The position numbers and the translations under genes were made by a program. A stretch of DNA of 64,000 nucleotides from Streptomyces sp. NBC_00091 (GTDB lineage Bacteria; Actinomycetota; Actinomycetes; Streptomycetales; Streptomycetaceae), in NCBI RefSeq assembly GCF_026343185.1, contig NZ_JAPEMA010000001.1, positions 3,224,001 to 3,288,000 on the forward strand, given 5' to 3'. How positions within the stretch are numbered: position 1 is the stretch's first letter; every line of letters begins with the position of its first letter. The notes beneath the pieces were generated by a model. The model saw nothing but the letters and a program-made list of their open reading frames with translations. It had not been told where the DNA came from and did not search any database. Positions 7,720-15,028 of this stretch are shown piece by piece.

Positions 7720-8639
7720 CCTCCGCCGCCGAAGCCCTCCCCGGACCGGGCCCCGCGCCGCAGGCGAGCGGCAGGGTCAAGGCCTTCCTGCGGCTCGTGA
7801 TGATCGAGCACTCGGTCTTCGCGCTGCCCTTCGCCTACATCGCCGCGCTCACCGCCATGTTCCGGCTCGACGGGCGCATGCACTGGGCCGAGCTGCTGCT
7901 CGTGACCATCTGCATGGTGGGCCTGCGGACCTTCGCGATGGCCGCCAACCGGATCATCGACCGGGAGATCGACGCCCGCAATCCCCGTACCGCCGGGCGC
8001 GAGCTGGTCACCGGCGCGGTCTCGGTGCGCTCCGCCTGGACCGGCGCCGGCGTGGCGCTGGTGGTCTTCCTGGGCGCGGCGGCGCTGCTGAACCCGCTGT
8101 GCCTGATGCTGGCGCCGGTCGCCGTCGTGCCGATGGTGGTCTACCCGTACGGCAAGCGCTTCACGGACTACCCGCACGCCATCCTGGGCCTGGCCCAGGC
8201 GATGGGCCCGGTCGGGGCCTGGCTGGCGATCACGGGGGAGTGGTCCTGGGACGCGGTGATCCTGGGGCTGGCCGTGGGCGTGTGGATCGGCGGCTTCGAC
8301 CTGATCTTCGCCTGCCAGGACGTGGCGGCCGACCGGGCGGAGGGCGTCCGCTCGGTCCCGGCCCGCTTCGGCGTCCCGGCGGCCCTGTGGGGCGCCCGCG
8401 GCGCGCACGTGGTCACCACCGGCCTGCTGGCCTGGTACGCCGTCGCGACGGAGGCGGGCGCGCTGTTCTGGTTCGGCCTGCTGGTGGTCGTGGCGGCCTT
8501 CCTCTACGAGCACACCATCGTCAAGCCCCACGACCTGTCCCGCCTGAACCGGGCCTTCTTCACGGTCAACGGCTTCATCGGCATCGTTCTGTTCCTGTGC
8601 GCGCTGGCCGACCTGGTGGTGCGGGGCCTGGCCCTCTAG
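7716..8639 (+). CDS. mqnP: Menaquinone biosynthesis prenyltransferase (UbiA family, MqnP)
   Basis: 307-residue UbiA-superfamily membrane prenyltransferase. Both Asp-rich motifs are visible: NRIIDREIDARNPRT (NDxxDxxxD type) and DLIFACQDVAADRAEGVRSVP (DxxxD type), together with about eight TM helices. It attaches a polyprenyl chain to 1,4-dihydroxy-6-naphthoate, as SCO4491-type proteins do. ATG 7716 overlaps the upstream stop. The TAG stop overlaps by 4 bp the stop of the convergent rhomboid gene, so no room is left for a terminator between the two. Confidence 0.93.
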   Translation: MTSAAEALPGPGPAPQASGRVKAFLRLVMIEHSVFALPFAYIAALTAMFRLDGRMHWAELLLVTICMVGLRTFAMAANRIIDREIDARNPRTAGRELVTGAVSVRSAWTGAGVALVVFLGAAALLNPLCLMLAPVAVVPMVVYPYGKRFTDYPHAILGLAQAMGPVGAWLAITGEWSWDAVILGLAVGVWIGGFDLIFACQDVAADRAEGVRSVPARFGVPAALWGARGAHVVTTGLLAWYAVATEAGALFWFGLLVVVAAFLYEHTIVKPHDLSRLNRAFFTVNGFIGIVLFLCALADLVVRGLAL

Positions 8640-9238
8640 ACCGTCAGGGCGCGGGGGGCCGGGCGGCGGTGGAAGAGGGCCGCCGCCACGCCCGCGACGA
8701 GGCCGCAGAGGTGGCCCTGCCAGCTGATCGTGGGGTCGAGGGGGAGCAGGCCGAGGAACATGGTGCTGCCGTAGTACGCGGCGACCGCCACGCTCACCGC
8801 GATGCCCAGGACCTTGCGTTCGACGAAGCCGCGCACCAGCAGGTAGCCGAAGAGGCCGTAGACGATGCCCGAGGCGCCCAGGGTGAGGGCGTTCGACGGG
8901 GAGATCAGCCAGGTGCCGATGCCGTCCCCGAGCATGATCACGCCGCACACCATGAGGAAGCGGCGGATGCCGGACAGGGCGGTGATGAAGCCGAGGGCCA
9001 GCAGCGGGATGCTGTTGGAGGCGACGTGGCCGAAGCCGAAGTGGAGGAAGGCCGCAGGGAGGACGTGCGGCAGGGTGGCGACGTCGCGGGACACGATCCC
9101 GTACGCGTCCAGGGCGTGCCCGGTGGCGTAGTCGACCGCCTCCAGGGCCCACAGCAGGGCCACCCAGCCCAGCATCAGTCTGGCCGCGGCCTTGGCCCGG
9201 TCCGTCTTGCTCCAGGCCGGTTCCACCGTCGTGCTCAC
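8636..9238 (-). CDS. Rhomboid-family intramembrane serine protease
   Basis: 200 residues with six TM helices. The Ser-His dyad is present: GASG in TLGASGIVYGLFGYL, and the catalytic His in SWQGHLCGLVAGVAAALF; the HxxxN-type loop HFGFGHVASNSIPLLALG is also visible. Rhomboids cleave TM substrates within the bilayer, but the substrate here is unknown. GTG 9238 is chosen for the GAGGGGG sequence 6-12 nt upstream; a longer frame runs into the mqnM promoter. It lies antisense inside the mqn cluster, convergent with mqnP and divergent from mqnM. Confidence 0.9.
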   Translation of the reverse strand: MSTTVEPAWSKTDRAKAAARLMLGWVALLWALEAVDYATGHALDAYGIVSRDVATLPHVLPAAFLHFGFGHVASNSIPLLALGFITALSGIRRFLMVCGVIMLGDGIGTWLISPSNALTLGASGIVYGLFGYLLVRGFVERKVLGIAVSVAVAAYYGSTMFLGLLPLDPTISWQGHLCGLVAGVAAALFHRRPAPRALTV

Positions 9239-9256
9239 TGTCGTCCCCCTCGTACC

Positions 9257-9273
9257 GTCCCACCCCCTGGGAC
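9257..9273. promoter_or_regulatory. Inverted repeat between rhomboid and mqnM
   Basis: GTCCCACCCCCTGGGAC: 6-bp arms and a 5-nt centre, in the 88-bp space between two divergent genes. It may be an operator, but its small size leaves chance possible. Confidence 0.35.
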
Positions 9274-9326
9274 GTGCGGACACCTTACCGAGTGCCCGCG
9301 CGCCGTGGCCGGATAGTCTCGGAGGT

Positions 9327-10025
9327 ATGACTGACGGCAAGCGCACCCCGTGGGTGGTCGGGGTTTCCGGGGCGTCCGGGACGCCGTACGCGGCGGCGGT
9401 GATCCGGGGGCTGCTGGCGGCGGGCGAGAGTGTGGACCTGGTGGTCAGCCGCGCCTCGCGGCTCACCCTGCTGGACGAGACCGGGATCGCCTTCCGGGAC
9501 GCGCACTGGCGTACGGACCTGACGGAGTGGCTGGCCCGGGGCGCCGACGGCAAGCCGGGGACCTTCGAGGGGTTCGACGTGACCGGTGTGCGCTACTGGG
9601 GCGCCGGGGACCTGGCGGCCGGGCCGAGTTCGGGCTCGTACCCCGTCAAGGGGATGCTGATCGTCCCCGCCTCCACCGCCTGTGTGGCCGGTGTGGCGCT
9701 CGGACTGTCGAAGGACCTGCTCCAGCGCGTCGCGAGCGTGACGCTCAAGGAGCGGCGCCGGCTGGTGGTCGCGGTGCGGGAGACCCCGCTGAACGGACAG
9801 ACGCTCAGACATCTGGTGGCGCTGGACGAGGCGGGCGCGGTCGTGCTGCCCGCCTCTCCGGCGTTCTACGCGGGTGCGACGCACATCCAGGACCTGGTGG
9901 ACTTCGTCGCGGGGCGGGTGCTCGACGCGGCAGGGGTGCCGCACAAGCTGTACCGCCGTTGGGAGGGAGAGCTAGGCGGAGCCGCTCGGAAGGGGGAGCT
10001 TGGCAGCGCCCGCCCCCGTGAGTAG
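9327..10025 (+). CDS. mqnM: UbiX-like flavin prenyltransferase (MqnM)
   Basis: 232 residues. The N-terminal Rossmann-like FMN-binding start (VVGVSGASGTPYAAAVIRGLL) and later landmarks (GSYPVKGMLIVPASTACVAGVALG, LKERRRLVVAVRETPLN) are those of UbiX/Pad1. The enzyme makes prenylated FMN for the UbiD-type decarboxylase at 5792 (compare SCO4492). ATG 9327 follows GGAGG after only 1 nt, an unusually tight spacing; upstream in-frame starts would invade the rhomboid gene. The C-terminal tail (about 20 residues after KLYRRWEGE) looks non-conserved. Confidence 0.9.
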   Translation: MTDGKRTPWVVGVSGASGTPYAAAVIRGLLAAGESVDLVVSRASRLTLLDETGIAFRDAHWRTDLTEWLARGADGKPGTFEGFDVTGVRYWGAGDLAAGPSSGSYPVKGMLIVPASTACVAGVALGLSKDLLQRVASVTLKERRRLVVAVRETPLNGQTLRHLVALDEAGAVVLPASPAFYAGATHIQDLVDFVAGRVLDAAGVPHKLYRRWEGELGGAARKGELGSARPRE

Positions 10026-10036
10026 CGGCAGCCGGA

Positions 10037-10171
10037 CTAGCGCTTCTTGGCGCGGTGCGGCTTGCGGGTCTTGTCGACGCGGTAGGCGGCGGCGGGCTGG
10101 TCGGTGCGGGATCGGTTGGCCAGCTCCTGGAGCTGTCGCATGTGCGCGTAGGCCATCTCGATCGTGTACAC
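10037..10171 (-). CDS. Small basic protein (44 aa)
   Basis: Short frame: 44 residues beginning MYTIEMAYAHMRQLQELANR and ending in a strongly basic tail (VDKTRKPHRAKKR). It combines an amphipathic helix with an Arg/Lys tail, as small nucleic-acid-binding proteins often do. GTG 10171 is preceded by CAGGAG and a 9-nt spacer, a good ribosome site. It is divergent from the Lrp gene and convergent with mqnM (11 bp apart). I do not recognise a family. Codon third positions are G/C-rich, as in real genes here. Confidence 0.5.
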   Translation of the reverse strand: MYTIEMAYAHMRQLQELANRSRTDQPAAAYRVDKTRKPHRAKKR

Positions 10172-10214
10172 GGTGAACCACTCCTGAAGATCGTCATTGA
10201 TCTGTTGAAAGATT

Positions 10215-10234
10215 CACAGGGTGTTGACCCTGTG
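10215..10234. promoter_or_regulatory. Palindrome overlapping the lrp promoter (candidate autoregulatory site)
   Basis: CACAGGGTGTTGACCCTGTG has perfect 8-bp arms around a 4-nt centre. It overlaps a good -35 (TTGACC, 10224-10229), and TATACC lies 17 bp further on. It is positioned between the small basic ORF and the Lrp gene and could control both. Confidence 0.7.
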
Positions 10235-10252
10235 TGCCTTAGATTCTATACC
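10224..10252 (+). promoter_or_regulatory. Promoter of the Lrp/AsnC gene
   Basis: TTGACC, a 17-bp spacer, then TATACC: the best sigma-70/HrdB-like match I noticed in the window. It would start transcription about 33 bp upstream of the ATG at 10293. The -35 lies inside the CACAGGGT/ACCCTGTG palindrome. Confidence 0.65.
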
Positions 10253-10292
10253 TAGACTTGCAGGATCGCCGAATAATGGAAGGCTCCACGTA

Positions 10293-10748
10293 ATGGACAC
10301 GGTGGACAGGCAGCTCATCCAGGCACTTCGCGAGAACGGTCGTGCCTCGTACGCGGAGCTGGGCCGTCTCGTGGGCCTCTCCGGCCCCAGCGTCACCGAC
10401 CGCATCAACCGTCTGGAGACGGCCGGCGTCATCACCGGCTACCGCGCGACCGTGAACGCGGCCTCGCTCGGCCTCGGCGTCACCGCGCTGATCGGGCTCT
10501 CCATGTCCGACGCCGCCGACCACGAGGACGTCGCCCGGCGGCTGCGCGACCTCGCCGAGATCGAGGACTGCTGGTTCATCGCCGGCGACGACTCCTTCAT
10601 GCTGAAGGTCCGCGCCAACGACGTGGACGGCCTGGAGAAGATCATCCGCAAGCTCTCCGGTACCAAGGGCGTCTCCCGCACCCGTACCACGATCGTGCTC
10701 TCCACCAAGTGGGAGAACCGGGTCGGCGAGCTGCCCGAGGAGGCCTGA
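10293..10748 (+). CDS. Lrp/AsnC-family transcriptional regulator
   Basis: 151 residues, standard for the family. The N-terminal HTH (MDTVDRQLIQALRENGRASYAELGRLVGLSGPSVTDRINRLETAGVI) is followed by an alpha/beta RAM effector domain (GVTALIGLSMSD...VRANDVDGLEKIIRKLS...SRTRTTIVLSTKW). ATG 10293 follows GGAAGG with 9 nt spacing. In S. coelicolor an Lrp gene occupies the same slot between the UbiX gene and mqnE. A palindrome covers its -35 element, so autoregulation and possibly control of mqnE are likely. Effector unknown. Confidence 0.93.
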   Translation: MDTVDRQLIQALRENGRASYAELGRLVGLSGPSVTDRINRLETAGVITGYRATVNAASLGLGVTALIGLSMSDAADHEDVARRLRDLAEIEDCWFIAGDDSFMLKVRANDVDGLEKIIRKLSGTKGVSRTRTTIVLSTKWENRVGELPEEA

Positions 10749-10807
10749 GAGTACGGTGGGTGGCGGTTGCACAGGTCTGGACAGGGACACGTAGAGGAGA
10801 CACCGGA

Positions 10808-11971
10808 ATGGACGCGGGGCTCAAGCGCGAGCTGGAGGAGAAGGTCCGCTCCGGCGAGCGGCTGACGCGTGAGGACGGCATCGCCCTCTACGAGTCGGAC
10901 GACCTGGCCTGGCTGGGCGGTCTCGCCCACGAGGTGCGTACGCGCAAGAACGGTGACGTCGTCCACTTCAACGTCAACCGCCACCTCAACATGACGAACG
11001 TGTGCACCGCCTCCTGCGCGTACTGCTCGTTCCAGCGCAAGCCGGGCGAGAAGGACGCGTACACGATGCGCATCGAGGAAGCCGTCCGCCTGGCCAAGGC
11101 CATGGAGAACGAGAACCTCACCGAGCTGCACATCGTCAACGGCCTGCACCCCTCCCTCCCGTGGCGGTACTACCCGCGCTCGCTGTCCGCCCTCAAGGAG
11201 GCCCTGCCGAACGTCTCGCTGAAGGCGTTCACGGCCACCGAGATCCACCACTTCGAGACGATCTCGGGCATGTCGGCCTCCGACATCCTCGACGAGCTGA
11301 TCGAGGCCGGCCTGGAGTCGCTCACCGGCGGCGGCGCGGAGATCTTCGACTGGGAGGTCCGCCAGCACATCGTGGACCACCGCACCCACTGGGAAGACTG
11401 GTCGCGCATCCACCGCCTGGCGCACGAGAAGGGCCTCAAGACCCCGAGCACCATGCTCTACGGGCACATCGAGGAGCCCCGCCACCGCGTGGACCACGTG
11501 CTGCGGCTGCGCGAGCTCCAGGACGAGACCGGCGGTTTCCAGGTCTTCATCCCGCTGCGCTACCAGCACGACTTCGTGGACATGAAGGACGGCAAGGTCC
11601 GCAACACGCTCCAGGCGCGGACGACGATGGCCACGGGCGCGGAGGCGCTGAAGACCTTCGCGGTCTCCCGTCTCCTCTTCGACAACGTGCCGCACGTCAA
11701 GGTCTTCTGGGTGATGCACGGCGTGCAGACCGCCCAGCTCGCGCTCCAGCACGGCGCCGACGACATGGACGGCTCGGTGGTCGAGTACAAGATCACGCAC
11801 GACGCCGACGACTACGGCACCCCGAACAAGCTGGGCCGCGAAGACCTCCTGGAGCTCATCCGCGAGGCGGGCTTCCGCCCGGTCGAGCGCAACACGCGCT
11901 ACGAGATCATCCGCGAGTACCCCGGCCCGGACGCCGCCCTGCGCGAGACCCCGCAGGCGATGCGCGTCTGA
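10808..11971 (+). CDS. mqnE: Aminofutalosine synthase (radical SAM)
   Basis: 387-residue radical-SAM enzyme joining 3-[(1-carboxyvinyl)oxy]benzoate to S-adenosylmethionine to give aminofutalosine, an early step of the futalosine menaquinone pathway. The [4Fe-4S] triad is Cys66-x3-Cys70-x2-Cys73 (CTASCAYC), followed by the QRKPGEKDAYTM and TGGGAEIFDWEVR regions typical of the SCO4494 group. ATG 10808 follows GAGGAGA. The longer open frame upstream overlaps the Lrp gene and looks non-coding. A strong terminator follows at 12009. Confidence 0.95.
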   Translation: MDAGLKRELEEKVRSGERLTREDGIALYESDDLAWLGGLAHEVRTRKNGDVVHFNVNRHLNMTNVCTASCAYCSFQRKPGEKDAYTMRIEEAVRLAKAMENENLTELHIVNGLHPSLPWRYYPRSLSALKEALPNVSLKAFTATEIHHFETISGMSASDILDELIEAGLESLTGGGAEIFDWEVRQHIVDHRTHWEDWSRIHRLAHEKGLKTPSTMLYGHIEEPRHRVDHVLRLRELQDETGGFQVFIPLRYQHDFVDMKDGKVRNTLQARTTMATGAEALKTFAVSRLLFDNVPHVKVFWVMHGVQTAQLALQHGADDMDGSVVEYKITHDADDYGTPNKLGREDLLELIREAGFRPVERNTRYEIIREYPGPDAALRETPQAMRV

Positions 11972-12008
11972 CGGCCTGCGTTTGACGGAGCGCCGCCCGC
12001 TCTGGAGG

Positions 12009-12037
12009 AAGCCCCGGTCCCTGGTGGACCGGGGCTT
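12009..12037 (+). terminator. Intrinsic terminator after mqnE
   Basis: Perfect 12-bp stem (AAGCCCCGGTCC / GGACCGGGGCTT) with a 5-nt loop, followed by CTTCTTCG. It lies 38 bp after the mqnE stop and closes the menaquinone cluster. Confidence 0.85.
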
Positions 12038-12090
12038 CTTCGTGCACCCGTCCCGTTGCCCGGGGTGTGGGTAATGACTAGTCTTCTCGA

Positions 12091-12615
12091 ATGACCCTTA
12101 CTTACACCTTCGATCCGGCCGTCGACCCCGCCCTGCGCGACGGCATCGCGCAGCTGTGGGCCGAGGTCACCAACGCCGGCGGCGCGGTCGGCTTCGTCCC
12201 GCCCGTCACCCTCGACGACATCCGGCCCGCGCTGGTCAAGCACCTCGTCGCGCTGGCCGAGGGCCGCCACCGGCTGCTGGTCGGGCACGACGCCGGGGGA
12301 GCGGTCGCGGCCGTCGCCTTCCTCGCCTTCGAGCCGCACCCGTTGCGCAAGCACTGGGTCTGGGCGTACACGGTCATGGTCAGCCCCGCCCTCCAGGGCC
12401 GCGGCGCCGGGCGGGAGCTGATGGCCGCCCTCTCCGACGCGGCGCGCTCGCTGGAGGGGATCGAGGCCATCCGCCTGGAGTGCCGGGGCGGCATGGGGCT
12501 GGAGCGCTTCTACGAGGCGTGCGGCTACAAGGAGGTCGGCCGCGTCCCCGACGCCATCCGCGTGGCCCCCGGCGACGACCGCGACGACATCACGATGCTG
12601 CTGCCGCTGCTCTGA
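12091..12615 (+). CDS. GNAT-family N-acetyltransferase
   Basis: 174 residues with the acetyl-CoA pyrophosphate loop in MVSPALQGRGAGRELMAALSDAARS (motif A, RxxGxG type) and a C-terminal beta-bulge/helix (GMGLERFYEACGYKEVGRVPDA). The substrate is unknown. It is expressed from its own start after the mqnE terminator; ATG 12091 has no clear Shine-Dalgarno and may be leaderless (TAGTCT at 12078-12083 is a plausible -10). Confidence 0.85.
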   Translation: MTLTYTFDPAVDPALRDGIAQLWAEVTNAGGAVGFVPPVTLDDIRPALVKHLVALAEGRHRLLVGHDAGGAVAAVAFLAFEPHPLRKHWVWAYTVMVSPALQGRGAGRELMAALSDAARSLEGIEAIRLECRGGMGLERFYEACGYKEVGRVPDAIRVAPGDDRDDITMLLPLL

Positions 12616-12708
12616 CACCCTCGGGGCCGGAGCGGGGGACCGGCGTGCTTCACTGGACGGGCACGTGCCGACGTATCCGACGTATCCGACGAGAGAGAAG
12701 GGGTCACC

Positions 12709-13014
12709 GTGTCCCTCAAACCGAGCGCGACGATCCGCTACACCGCGATGCGTCTGGGCATCTTCGTCGGATGTCTGGTCCTCGTGGCCCTCCTGGTCAA
12801 CCTGGGCTGGGTGCCCGCCGGGCTGGGCGACGCCAACTTCGCCTGGGTCGTGCTGCTCGCGCTGGTGATCTCCGCGCCGCTGTCCTTCGTCCTGCTGCGC
12901 AAGCAGCGCGAGGAGATGTCCGCGCAGATCTCCGGACGCGTCGCGGATGCGAAGCAGAAGCTCGCCGCGAACCGCAGCCAGGAGGACGCGGCCGACGACG
13001 CCGCGCGAGCCTGA
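12709..13014 (+). CDS. DUF4229 small membrane protein
   Basis: 101 residues: two TM helices (RLGIFVGCLVLVALLVNLGW and ANFAWVVLLALVISAPLSFVLL) followed by a charged coiled tail (RKQREEMSAQISGRVADAKQKLAANRSQ), the layout of DUF4229. Such genes often sit near menaquinone genes in actinobacteria, and this copy is less than 1 kb after mqnE. GTG 12709 follows GAGAGAAGGGG. Role unknown. A tandem CGACGTATC repeat lies just upstream (from 12668). Confidence 0.8.
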   Translation: MSLKPSATIRYTAMRLGIFVGCLVLVALLVNLGWVPAGLGDANFAWVVLLALVISAPLSFVLLRKQREEMSAQISGRVADAKQKLAANRSQEDAADDAARA

Positions 13015-13111
13015 GCTGACGCCCGCCGGGCTGACGCCGGCGTGAGCTGACGGAAGCCGGTTAGCTTCCTCACAGCCTGCCCGCCGACTCCGCGCGGCCC
13101 CCTTGCGTACC

Positions 13112-13158
13112 GAAGAGCCCCAGCGCCGGGAACACCCCCCGCCGCGCTGGGGCTTCGG
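13112..13158 (+). terminator. Terminator-like hairpin after DUF4229 gene
   Basis: AGCCCCAGCGC (13116-13126) pairs with GCGCTGGGGCT (13144-13154), 11 bp, with flanking CGAAG/CTTCG extension and a GC-rich loop. There is no long T-run, as is common in Streptomyces. Confidence 0.7.
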
Positions 13159-13208
13159 CGTTCCCGGGGGCCGGCGGGGCCGGTGGGTCCACTCCCGTGC
13201 GATCGGCA

Positions 13209-13237
13209 CTCAAAGCAAGCCTTTGAGATTCTCAAAG
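13209..13237. promoter_or_regulatory. Overlapping inverted repeats (CTCAAAG/CTTTGAG) at the leader promoter
   Basis: CTCAAAG (13209-13215), CTTTGAG (13221-13227) and CTCAAAG (13231-13237) form two interlocking palindromes. They cover a -35 (TTGAGA, 13223-13228) and the spacer of the promoter that serves the Cys-rich leader and the symporter. Likely a repressor site. Confidence 0.6.
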
Positions 13238-13252
13238 CAGAAGTGTTAGCGT
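13223..13252 (+). promoter_or_regulatory. Promoter of the Cys-leader/symporter transcript
   Basis: TTGAGA, an 18-bp spacer, then TAGCGT (TANNNT type). The predicted start falls at about 13259-13260, on the ATG of the leader peptide, so the leader is probably a leaderless message. Confidence 0.5.
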
Positions 13253-13259
13253 GTTGAAC

Positions 13260-13367
13260 ATGTTGACCGCAGCCGCGCACCCGATGATCCCGAGCGTTCC
13301 GCTCGTGGCGCGCCTGCATGTCGACCTCTGCCGCCGCGTGTCCGCGGCCTGTTGCTGTTGCCGCTGA
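13260..13367 (+). CDS. Cysteine-rich leader peptide (attenuator)
   Basis: 35-residue frame ending LVARLHVDLCRRVSAACCCCR. The RLHVDLCRRVSA core matches the short putative leader peptides that precede sulfur and cysteine genes in many actinobacteria (R-x-H-x-D-L-x-R-x-x-S-A pattern). Four consecutive Cys codons (TGT TGC TGT TGC) just before the stop would stall ribosomes when Cys-tRNA is low. An internal ATG (13284) gives a 27-residue form. The symporter starts 116 bp downstream. Control of that gene by cysteine supply is inferred from this arrangement. Confidence 0.75.
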   Translation: MLTAAAHPMIPSVPLVARLHVDLCRRVSAACCCCR

Positions 13368-13483
13368 ATCCGGCACCACAGCAGCGGTCCCCGGCCGGCC
13401 CGGCCCCTTTCTGGCTGCCGCCGTACCGCACCCCTTGCAGAAACCTTCCGCCGTACGTCCGTGCGTCCCCCCGGAGAGTGTCC

Positions 13484-14809
13484 GTGTCCACGTCCGCGTC
13501 CCCGCAGGCCCAGGCTCCCGCCAAGGCCTCGCCCAAGTTCCCCTTCTGGGCCCAGATAGTCGCCGGCCTCGCGCTCGGCGTCCTCTTCGGCTGGCTCGCC
13601 CGCAGCCAGGACGTCAGCTGGCTGAAGACCACCCTCGAGCAGGTCGGCGACATCTTCGTCCAGCTGCTCAAGCTGGCCGTCGCCCCGCTCGTCTTCTTCG
13701 CGATCCTGGTGTCCATCACCAACCTCCGGAAGGTGAACAACGCCGCGCGGCTCGCCTCCCGCACGCTGCTCTGGTTCATGATCACCTCGCTGATCTCGGT
13801 GGGCATCGGCCTCGCGATCGGCCTGCTGACCGACCCGGGCGCCGGCACCGGCCTCACCCCGGCCGACGGCAAGGAGCCCAAGCGGCACGGCTCCTGGATC
13901 GACTTCCTGACCGGCATCGTGCCGAAGGACATCGTCACGCCGTTCACCGAGCTGAACGTCCTCCAGATCGTCTTCCTGGCCGCCGTCGCCGGTATCGCCG
14001 CCCTCCAGCTCGGCAGCAAGGCCCAGCCCGTCCTGAACCTCGCCGAGTCCGTCCTGGAACTCCTCCAGAAGGCCCTGTGGTGGGTCATCCGCCTCGCCCC
14101 GATCGGCACCGTCGGCCTCATCGGCACCGCCATCGCCAGCTACGGCTGGGAACTGATCGGCAAGTACGCCACCTTCACCGCCGACGTCTACATCGGCTCG
14201 GCGCTCGTCATGTTCGGCGTGTACCCGCTGCTGCTCGCCACGGCCGCCAAGGTCAACCCGGTCCACTTCTTCAAGGGCGCCTGGCCCGCGATCCAGCTGG
14301 CCTTCGTCTCCCGCTCCTCGGTCGGCACCATGCCGGTCACCCAGAAGGTCACCGAGCGCCTCGGCGTCCCGAAGGAGTACGCCTCCTTCGCCGTCCCCTT
14401 CGGCGCCACGACCAAGATGGACGGCTGCGCCGCGATCTACCCGGCGCTCGCCGCGATCTTCATCGCGAACATCTTCGACGTGCAGCTGGGCATCAAGGAG
14501 TACCTGCTCATCGCCTTCGTCTCGGTCGTCGGCTCCGCCGCCACCGCCGGCCTGACCGGCGCGACCGTGATGCTGACGCTGACCCTCTCCACGCTGGGCC
14601 TGCCGCTGGCCGGCGTCGGCCTGCTGATGGCGATCGACCCGATCCTGGACATGATGAGGACGGCCACGAACGTCGCAGGTCAGGCCGTCGTCCCGGTCAT
14701 CGTCGCCGCCCGCGAGAACATCCTGGACAAGGAGGCCTACGCCGCCGCCTCGTCCTCCCCGCTGGACGAGCCGGCCGCAGAGCCGGTGAAGGTGGCCGTC
14801 GCCGCCTGA
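13484..14809 (+). CDS. DAACS-family sodium:dicarboxylate/amino-acid symporter, probable cystine transporter
   Basis: 441 residues, the usual DAACS (GltP/DctA/TcyP) length. TM helices and re-entrant loops are visible, with the serine-rich hairpin (QLAFVSRSSVGTMPVTQKV) and TM7/HP2 signatures (FGATTKMDGCAAIYPALAAIF; TNVAGQAVVPVIVA). GTG 13484 is chosen because CCGGAG lies 7 nt upstream; GTG 13478 is an alternative. DAACS members carry glutamate, C4-dicarboxylates or cystine (TcyP). The Cys-rich leader just upstream favours cystine. This is inference, since substrate residues cannot be assigned by eye. Confidence 0.85.
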   Translation: MSTSASPQAQAPAKASPKFPFWAQIVAGLALGVLFGWLARSQDVSWLKTTLEQVGDIFVQLLKLAVAPLVFFAILVSITNLRKVNNAARLASRTLLWFMITSLISVGIGLAIGLLTDPGAGTGLTPADGKEPKRHGSWIDFLTGIVPKDIVTPFTELNVLQIVFLAAVAGIAALQLGSKAQPVLNLAESVLELLQKALWWVIRLAPIGTVGLIGTAIASYGWELIGKYATFTADVYIGSALVMFGVYPLLLATAAKVNPVHFFKGAWPAIQLAFVSRSSVGTMPVTQKVTERLGVPKEYASFAVPFGATTKMDGCAAIYPALAAIFIANIFDVQLGIKEYLLIAFVSVVGSAATAGLTGATVMLTLTLSTLGLPLAGVGLLMAIDPILDMMRTATNVAGQAVVPVIVAARENILDKEAYAAASSSPLDEPAAEPVKVAVAA

Positions 14810-14820
14810 CCCTGCTTGAC

Positions 14821-14856
14821 GCCGCCGCGCAGCCGCCGCGCAGCCGCCGCGCAGCC
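14821..14856. repeat. Short tandem repeat after symporter gene
   Basis: GCCGCCGCGCA (11 bp) is repeated three times directly downstream of the symporter stop and runs into the terminator. Non-coding; probably replication slippage in a GC-rich spacer. Confidence 0.7.
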
Positions 14857-14875
14857 GCACCGCAGCCCCCGCCCC

Positions 14876-14900
14876 CGCCCCCGTCCGGGCGGGGGCGTTT
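14876..14900 (+). terminator. Terminator after symporter gene
   Basis: Stem CGCCCCCG (14876-14883) / CGGGGGCG (14890-14897) with a 6-nt loop, followed by TTTG. Confidence 0.75.
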
Positions 14901-15028
14901 GTGGTCTCCCTACAAGGGGCGGGCGGGATTTCCGGTGCAGGTGCCGCTCGTGGGAGGCCTCGCGGGGTGGCGAAGATGATCTTGACCGGCGGACCGGCCG
15001 GTCAGGACATCACGTACGGGGGAAGTAC

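Noticed and set aside
13368..13483. Attenuator terminator between the Cys leader and the symporter
   Set aside because: GC-rich self-complementary stretches exist (around 13395-13425), but I could not draw a convincing terminator/antiterminator pair by eye; control might act on translation or Rho access instead.
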